In this document: positions 10,601 to 17,900 of the stretch, piece after piece
How positions within the stretch are numbered: position 1 is the first letter of the stretch
Layout of the letters: each line of letters starts with the position of its first letter
NCBI GenBank assembly: GCA_001579985.1
Contig: LRSR01001680.1
Location: 1 to 25,602 of the forward strand
Origin: Hypsibius dujardini
Taxonomy: Eukaryota > Tardigrada > Eutardigrada > Parachela > Hypsibiidae
Length of the DNA: 25,602 nucleotides
Reading direction: 5' to 3'
The notes under the pieces: generated by a model
Databases searched by the model: none
What the model was told of the DNA's origin: nothing
What the model saw: the letters and a program-made list of their open reading frames with translations, nothing else
Program-made: the position numbers and the translations under genes

Positions 10601-11952
10601 AATCTTACAAATTTTTTATCATACTTCTAGGTAGTTTAATTGATCGATGTAGCATCGCCGTCGCGTGGGAAAGCAGCCAATGTATTTTCTTGTGGGAAAG
10701 TGTGTGGCAGACACAGCGTTGGCAGTCGAATTGAGACCGTTGATTAATTGATTTGTAGCGGATGATTGCATTAGCCGGCGTTGAAATGAGGCGACTGATG
10801 CAAGACACTGCTGTTAAACTGCATTTTTGGTCTTTGTTGCATGACAACCGATTCCCATACTCAAGTTACGGCCAGTATTGCTTTGTCTACGAAGGAGTTT
10901 TTAAATTTTTTATTTCTGGTAAATAATATTTTTATTTATCCTTTTGTTGAGATAGATTACTTTCTTCACGGAACCTTTCGTTTAGGTTTTTTTTGAAATT
11001 AAGGAGTTTAATATTAAAATTATTCGCGTTAATTTCATCCCTCTCTAACATGCCAAGTAAACTACTGCAAATAAATAAAAATATTTGATTATGTTGTGCT
11101 AAAAGTACCGTACCATATCTTACTGTACATTAGCAGGTTTAAGTTGGAATTTCAGACGCTTTTCAAAATTAATAGCGAGCATATGAGTTCTTACACTGTA
11201 GGTATGGCAAAATGAAATGTCAGTAGAAAAACGGTGAATAACTTCAAAATATGGCCCGCTTTCCATCAGTTTATCCATCTAAGGGGAAGTACTTTAATAA
11301 CGCTTCCGAACGGGCAGTTTAATGTTCAAAAGAAGTTAATTTCCCTTTTTTTTCATATACAGCAGGGAGCTGGAAATTCCGGATCACCCCGTATCACCGT
11401 CCCGTCCGCCCGGATCGACGACGGTGCATGGCACAACCTCACCCTCTCCATCAACGAGCTGTCCGCACATCACAACACCGGCACCGGTTTCGTCAAGCTG
11501 GACGACGCCGAGACGGAATTTGTGATCGCCATTCCGGGGGGCAAGATAAAAGAAAAACATCTCGAGAGCACCACTACGCCATCAGCAGCAGCAAATGTCT
11601 ACTTTGGTGGAGCGCCGTCTGCTGAGCTCTACGGCAAACATTCCGACTTTTGGTCGATCCAACTGGGCCACTCATTCCGCGGACTGTTGAAGGACATCCG
11701 AATCAATACGGAACCGCTGGACGAAGAAGTGATTGCGAGATGGAGCGACGAGGGCTGCCCGGAGAAGCGAGAGGAAAGACGATATTGCGACCCCAATCCG
11801 TGTTTTAATGCCGGAAGGTGCCGCGAGGGATGGCAGCGATTTGTCTGTGACTGCGGGAAAACACTTTACGGCGGACTGATGTGTGAAAAAGGTGGGGCAG
11901 TAAAAAGACAGGAGACAGAGAGGCAGATTAGCAGACGCACAGACAGACAGAC

Positions 11953-11995
<43 letters not shown>

Positions 11996-14900
11996 AACAG
12001 ACAGACAGACAAGCACTTGGCCTGCTGAAGGACGTGCTTTTGATCTCAAAAAGCCCAGTTTAGGCATTGACACCAAGGCATCTTACTCTCGAATAAGCCT
12101 GTAATGGGCTGATTCATAAAAGGGGAGAAGAATAAGCGCGATATTAATATTAGCCGCTACAAACATGGGCAGGGAAGCCGCACACATACGGCCTCATTTT
12201 CAAACTCATAATCACCCATATGCTAATCCAAATCCCCCTTTTCAGGCTAATTAAGTTTTCATATTGAAAAACCGGCTGACGTCCCTTTTAATTCCCCCGC
12301 TCAAAATGTGCACTGGCCGTCGCTCAATTCAATGCACGGGGTGGGCATGTATAGTGCGTGCATACTCTGGAAGAAACTCAAATACAAGAGAGGGCGGCTC
12401 TCCAGGGGGAAGCGAGCAGGAGCAGAGATAGATCACACAGTAGCCGTTGTGAAAAGGGAAGGGAACAAGACGCACGCGTCCTCCTTTTTAAGGCCAAGCG
12501 ATGAGTTGAGTGCGGCCGACGTGAGCGCGCGATATATATTAATGAACCGGAAGTCCCTCGTGAAATCGGCTGTCTGCATCTGAAAGTCGCGCTCTTTTCA
12601 TACCACCCTGCCCTGCATCATTAGATATGAGCGAGGGGGAACAGCGATGCGTATGGTAAACACTATTCAAACAAGACCGTGGCAATTTTCCATTTATAAA
12701 GAATTTCCGTAAACTTGAAAATTTATTTTAGAAAATTCAACCCCGAAGACCTGTTTTTGTAATATTTACACCGCATTCAAGACCCATTCCTTAGCTAATT
12801 TCCTTTGAATTTTTTTTATTTGCAAATATTTTTCAGTTCCCATATGGTGGAAAAGATTATTCTTCCCAGCGTAATATAAAGGACGTAAATTAAAGCTAGA
12901 ACATGCTGCAATATAAAATTTGCAGCCAAATTGATTTAATCCAATTGCGCGATATATAAAATGGAAATAACACAGAAACTGGGAATTTAAAACGTGTTGG
13001 TGATTAAAACAATTAATGCATGTAGCTGGCAGAATGAGGCAGACCTAAATCTTTTAATTAAAGTAATCAAATTTATGTAAAATAATGTACAAGTGAGTTT
13101 ATTACTTACGTAACTGCTCGGACGAAATCCAAATCGAGTCATCTGTATTATTCATATTTGCTTTTATTATTGGCTGTATTTAACCGGTGTGAACGGAGCA
13201 TTACTAACACGAAATCTGGTAGAAAAACGTCGCAAAACTTCAGGCGCAACGTTTCGTTTGAAGTTTGAATCAAACGCGACTTTCGGCGGAGGAAAAAATA
13301 TTTGTTAATTGATGCTCGTTATAGTTAATTAGTGCTCTCTTTTGCAGAACTTCAAAAGGTTGACTTCAATGGAACGTTTCTCTTGGCACACAAGCTGACC
13401 GCAGCTCCATCTGCATCTACCGATAACGATAATAACAACGAAGGCCGCCAAATCACAAGTGCGTCGTTTCGTTTCCGGACTGCTCAGTTGGATACGATCC
13501 TTCTCCGGGCCATTGAATGTCCACCTGCCAAAAGGGCTGATTCAAAATCAGACAACAGTAACAGTAACAACAACAACGCTCCGAATTCCTTCCCATCCAG
13601 ACATCTTACCTTCACGCTTCGAAGTGGCCGAATGGCAGTGCGACTGTCCTTGGCAAACGACAAAAATGACGAACCTGTAAGAAAAGCTCGCAATTGCAGC
13701 TGAGAAATGTTTTCTTTATGTTTTTCACAGTGGTCATAATAATTTTGTCGTAGTTTGTCAATGAATGGGAGCTACCAGGGTTGTTGGGCGACCAGCAGTG
13801 GCACTCGGTTAGGTTTGCCCGTGCCGGTCCGCAGATCCACATCTCGGTAGACGAGCGAGACCTTCAAGGTAAGAAAGAGTAAAACTTTTATGTTTGACTA
13901 GATAACGATTCAAGTGCTCTGTCCAGCGGCAAAAAAAGTCAGCTGCGCCGCAGTAAAAATTAAAAAAACCAGTACAGTACAGATGCTGCAGAGCATAAAA
14001 ATTGGGTTTTAAATTATTGATAAATTCGGTAAAATTGAAAATTAAAATTCATAAAAATTCTTCTGTGACAACAGTTATGATGAAATTTTCCCAAAATACA
14101 ATCCTATATAATTAGTCAGTCAGATTGCGTATAATATTGCGCCACAAATCTCGATGGCGCTCATCCAAAATGTCTTTTTTTAATGTTCGCTTGTCACAAA
14201 TTCGCATTACAATATTTAAGACAAAACTAACACGAAAGAGAAAAAAAATTTTAAGGAGGTGGAGAATAGGAATCTCGGTCAGTGACCGTAATGGTTGTCA
14301 GACGGACTGGATGATGGAAATCCTTGGGCGACGTCCGAGTTTGTGGTCGGAAAGCATAGTCCTCCGAATTTGGTTTTGGGTTTGCGAGAATCGAATGTCA
14401 CAATATTTCCCGTAAAACAGTTGCTACAAATCTCTTCCTTAAAAACATAATCTATTTTAGAATCAACAATTTTTTTGAATTTCCGATGTCTTTTTTTAGA
14501 CATTTGCGTAGATTCACAAATTTGCATAAAAGGTAAAAAATTTGACAGACATTGTTAAGCTTATGCAAAATTTATTAAGAGAAAACAACTTATAGTTATG
14601 TTGTAATTTTCGACATCATTTGGTAGGCTAGATGTGGCCTGAAATCCAATGTACTATCAAAACACTGTAGAATCTGACTAACACGATGCTTGGCCCGAAC
14701 GAGAGGATTACAGAAAATGTGCTTATATAACATATAATATATATAATATGTGCCGTAAGTAAATCTATTCCATTTTTTTCTTGAAGAATCCGTCAGCGCT
14801 TTGGAGGGCCTCCCATTGACCTTCTGTCGCCTGGAAATCGGCGGCATCACCGAGAAACCCAATAACCGCACTGCACGCCGAAATAAACGCGATCGACGTC

Positions 14901-17900
14901 CACTTCGTTTCCCGAAGGATCGCCAAATTACCACAAGAAAACCGGAACCATCCATGAGCCCTGAACCATTCACTGGAACAATCCACGGTCTAGTCTTCGA
15001 CGGCATTTACGTACTAGAGTCCAATCAGACTAGGACAGTACCGATCCGCAAAGTCACAGATGATGAACGCCGGAACGGGACGACTTTTACGTTCCAAACG
15101 TCAGCTGGGTACTTGGAGTTGGAAACCCTTCAAGCGGAAGTACAGTTGGATATTAAATTTTCATTCAAAACAAGCGAAGGGAGCGGTCTTTTTCTGTTCA
15201 ACGGGAAGCCAGGTAAGAAACACAGAAAGCGACACAGACACAGACACAGACACAGACACAGACACAGACACAGACACAGACACAGACACAGACACAGACA
15301 CAGACACAGACACACGGAGACAGATTGAACTCGGGCATCGTATCTGTTATAGCAAAAGACTTCATTGCTGTGGAGTTGGCACGCGGCAACCTGCACTTCA
15401 TTTTCGATCTCGGCAACGGACCCCAGATCCTCCGCTCCTCCCAACCCCGCCCACTTAGCGACCGTAAATGGCACACCGTCCAAATTAACCGGCCGAAACG
15501 ATCCGAGTACACTCTCTCCATCGACAAGACAGTCTACCAAACCGCTACCCCGATCCGTGACAAAAGCAAACTAGACTTGTCTGGAAAGCTTTATCTCGGT
15601 GGAATCCCCAAAAGCGAGTTCGCCCTGCTGCCCCGAAGTGTGGTATCCCGGCACGGATTCATGGGCTGTGTGAGAGAATTAAGTCTAAACGGTCAGCAGC
15701 CGGATTTGGCGGAAGTTTCGCGGGAGCAGACCTTGTCTGGGCTCGTGGCGGGATGTACAGACAGTGGACGGGAGTGCCGTCCGGAGTCGTGTAAGAACGG
15801 CGGTCGCTGCGAACATCAAGGCAACGGGGTGCTTTGTGACTGCGATATGACATCGTATTCCGGACCGCTGTGCACTGACTGTAAGCACACTAGACTCAGG
15901 CATCAGGGACTCGTTCACGATCCTTACAAATGCGAATCAGGACCCCTCATGGTAGGGCTAGGGGTGAGCAAATAGGGGCAAAATTTAGTTTTTATTACAA
16001 ATCCTAAAATTCGGCCTCTTGTTTTGATCATTATGAAACTTGTGAGGGTGTGTGGTGTCATTTCCAAAGACCTCCTGGAATTTCAAAATGTTTTCAAATA
16101 CTTCAGTTCAATTTACCAGGAACAAAAAGGCTGAATTTTGAGTTCAATCTTGAGAAAATGCATTTTTTCCCTTGTGTCAACCCCCTGATTCTACAGTGAT
16201 GGGCCTTGGTTCCGATTTGTAAAGACCCTAAACGATTCCCCGCTAGGCATCATTCGCAAGTGGTAACAATTCTTGTACAATTTGGAGGAATGCACTGCTA
16301 CAGTAGAGAGCGAAGAAATATTATAGAAACCTATACAAAATATCCTATATGTACTATATATACTAACCTATACTATACTATACATACTATGTTATACTAT
16401 ACAATGCTATACTATACTATACTATATATACTAACCTATACTATACTACACTATACTATATGTACTATAAATACTAACCTATACTATATTGCACTATACT
16501 TTACATTGCATGTTGAATTGATTGTGATATTCAGCCCACAGAACATGTGTCTCAGGGGACAGAACCCACAGATCAGAAATATGCGAAATTGTCCTTTTTG
16601 TACTCTGTATGCTCCCATAAATATTTGAGATCCACTTAAGCGGCTCAGCTGACTGACCACAAGTCTGAAAATAATATCGGCGCATCGAGCTAACGTTCAG
16701 TAAACGCACGAGTAAAAGCCCCATAAAATAATAATATAGTTTAACGATTGAATGTTTCTGGGTTGTAGATAGCATATCCTATCGATTCGGACCGGAGTCT
16801 GGACTCATCATCTACCATTTCGATCCGGCAGAGCGGCTGGACTCGCGGAATGACCAGATCGCCTTCGGAGTAGTCACATCCAACAAGGAAGCGATAATTG
16901 GGAGGGTCGCCAGTTTCACGTCGGACGATGTGATTGAGTTTCAAATCGTAAGTCAACGGCTTAAGCGTTCAATTACTAGTATGAGGAGAAGTGTGTATTT
17001 CGGTTCACCCTCCACTTTATCGATAAATCGGCTCTCTCATGGGTTTCTATTTGGTGGCGGGTTCTTGATTGTTTGATTTTCAAAAGTACTATAGTACACA
17101 AGAATATATTACAAAAAATATCAAACAATCAAGCACTCGCCATGAAAGAGAAACCCATGAGTGAGCGGATTTATCGACCAAATGGAGGGTGAGCCGAAAT
17201 TCAGATTTCATCTCATACGCTATGTCTCATGTGCCCAGCAGGACCGTAATTGTTGTTCGTCCTTTCGTTTTCTATCCCAAAGTTAATCAGTAGCAATTCC
17301 CATTCTCAAAGCCACTGACAATTTTCTTCGACTACTCTTCATCAAAGGAACGATATACTCACAGAAGACGTTTTTCATAGGTGATGAGGCAGAATGCCTC
17401 TTTTTTATTTTTGGATATGAAGGGACGGAGCTATATGTCTACTCTGGGAAGCTTTGCTGGAGTTTTCGGCTCTTTTTAAAAACTGCTCAGACGAGTGTCC
17501 GCATGGTTCGGTTACAACCACGGTTTTAATACATTGCGACCGCGGTTGCAACTGCGTAGTAACTGTTTCAATCAACCAATCAGCCACCCACAGTAATGAA
17601 CTGCAACCGCGGTTGCAACCGAACCGTGCCAACACTAGCCCAGACTCCGCCCGCTTCCTATATTGGAATATTATGTGGTTGATGCCAATCGGTTAGACAT
17701 TACACGCGGGATGAGACAACAACAAATACAACTAATCATATTTGATGCATTTCGATAACGCAATTTTTTGCTTGAAGATCAAGGAAAATAGTCTTTCAGT
17801 GTTTTCGCAGCTTGGTCTTGATTTAGTCCTCAATGAAATAAATTTTATGAATCATCCATAATGTTGTAATATTTAAAAACAAATAACGTGGAGGCATTCT

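Larger units (their letters stand above)
15881..16768 (+). other. neurexin intron 8 (EGF to LNS6)
   Basis: 888 bases, phase 1. It holds a dispersed repeat copy at about 15965-16250, shared with 4650-4945, then an ACTAT-type satellite at 16335-16500. Vertebrate beta-neurexin promoters lie at the equivalent place, but no leader exon with a signal peptide is visible here. Confidence 0.83.

Noticed and set aside
12308-12583. Open frame of 91 codons in intron 4
   Set aside because: No recognisable domain and no matching splice signals; GC-richer sequence keeps frames open by chance.
15213-15328. Open frame giving a long His-Arg repeat after LNS5 begins
   Set aside because: It is readthrough of the CACAGA repeat past a strong GTAAGA donor, and LNS5 continues in another frame after the repeat.
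15881-16768. Beta-neurexin leader exon or promoter in intron 8
   Set aside because: No signal-peptide-coding exon ending in phase 1 is visible; the intron is mostly repeat.
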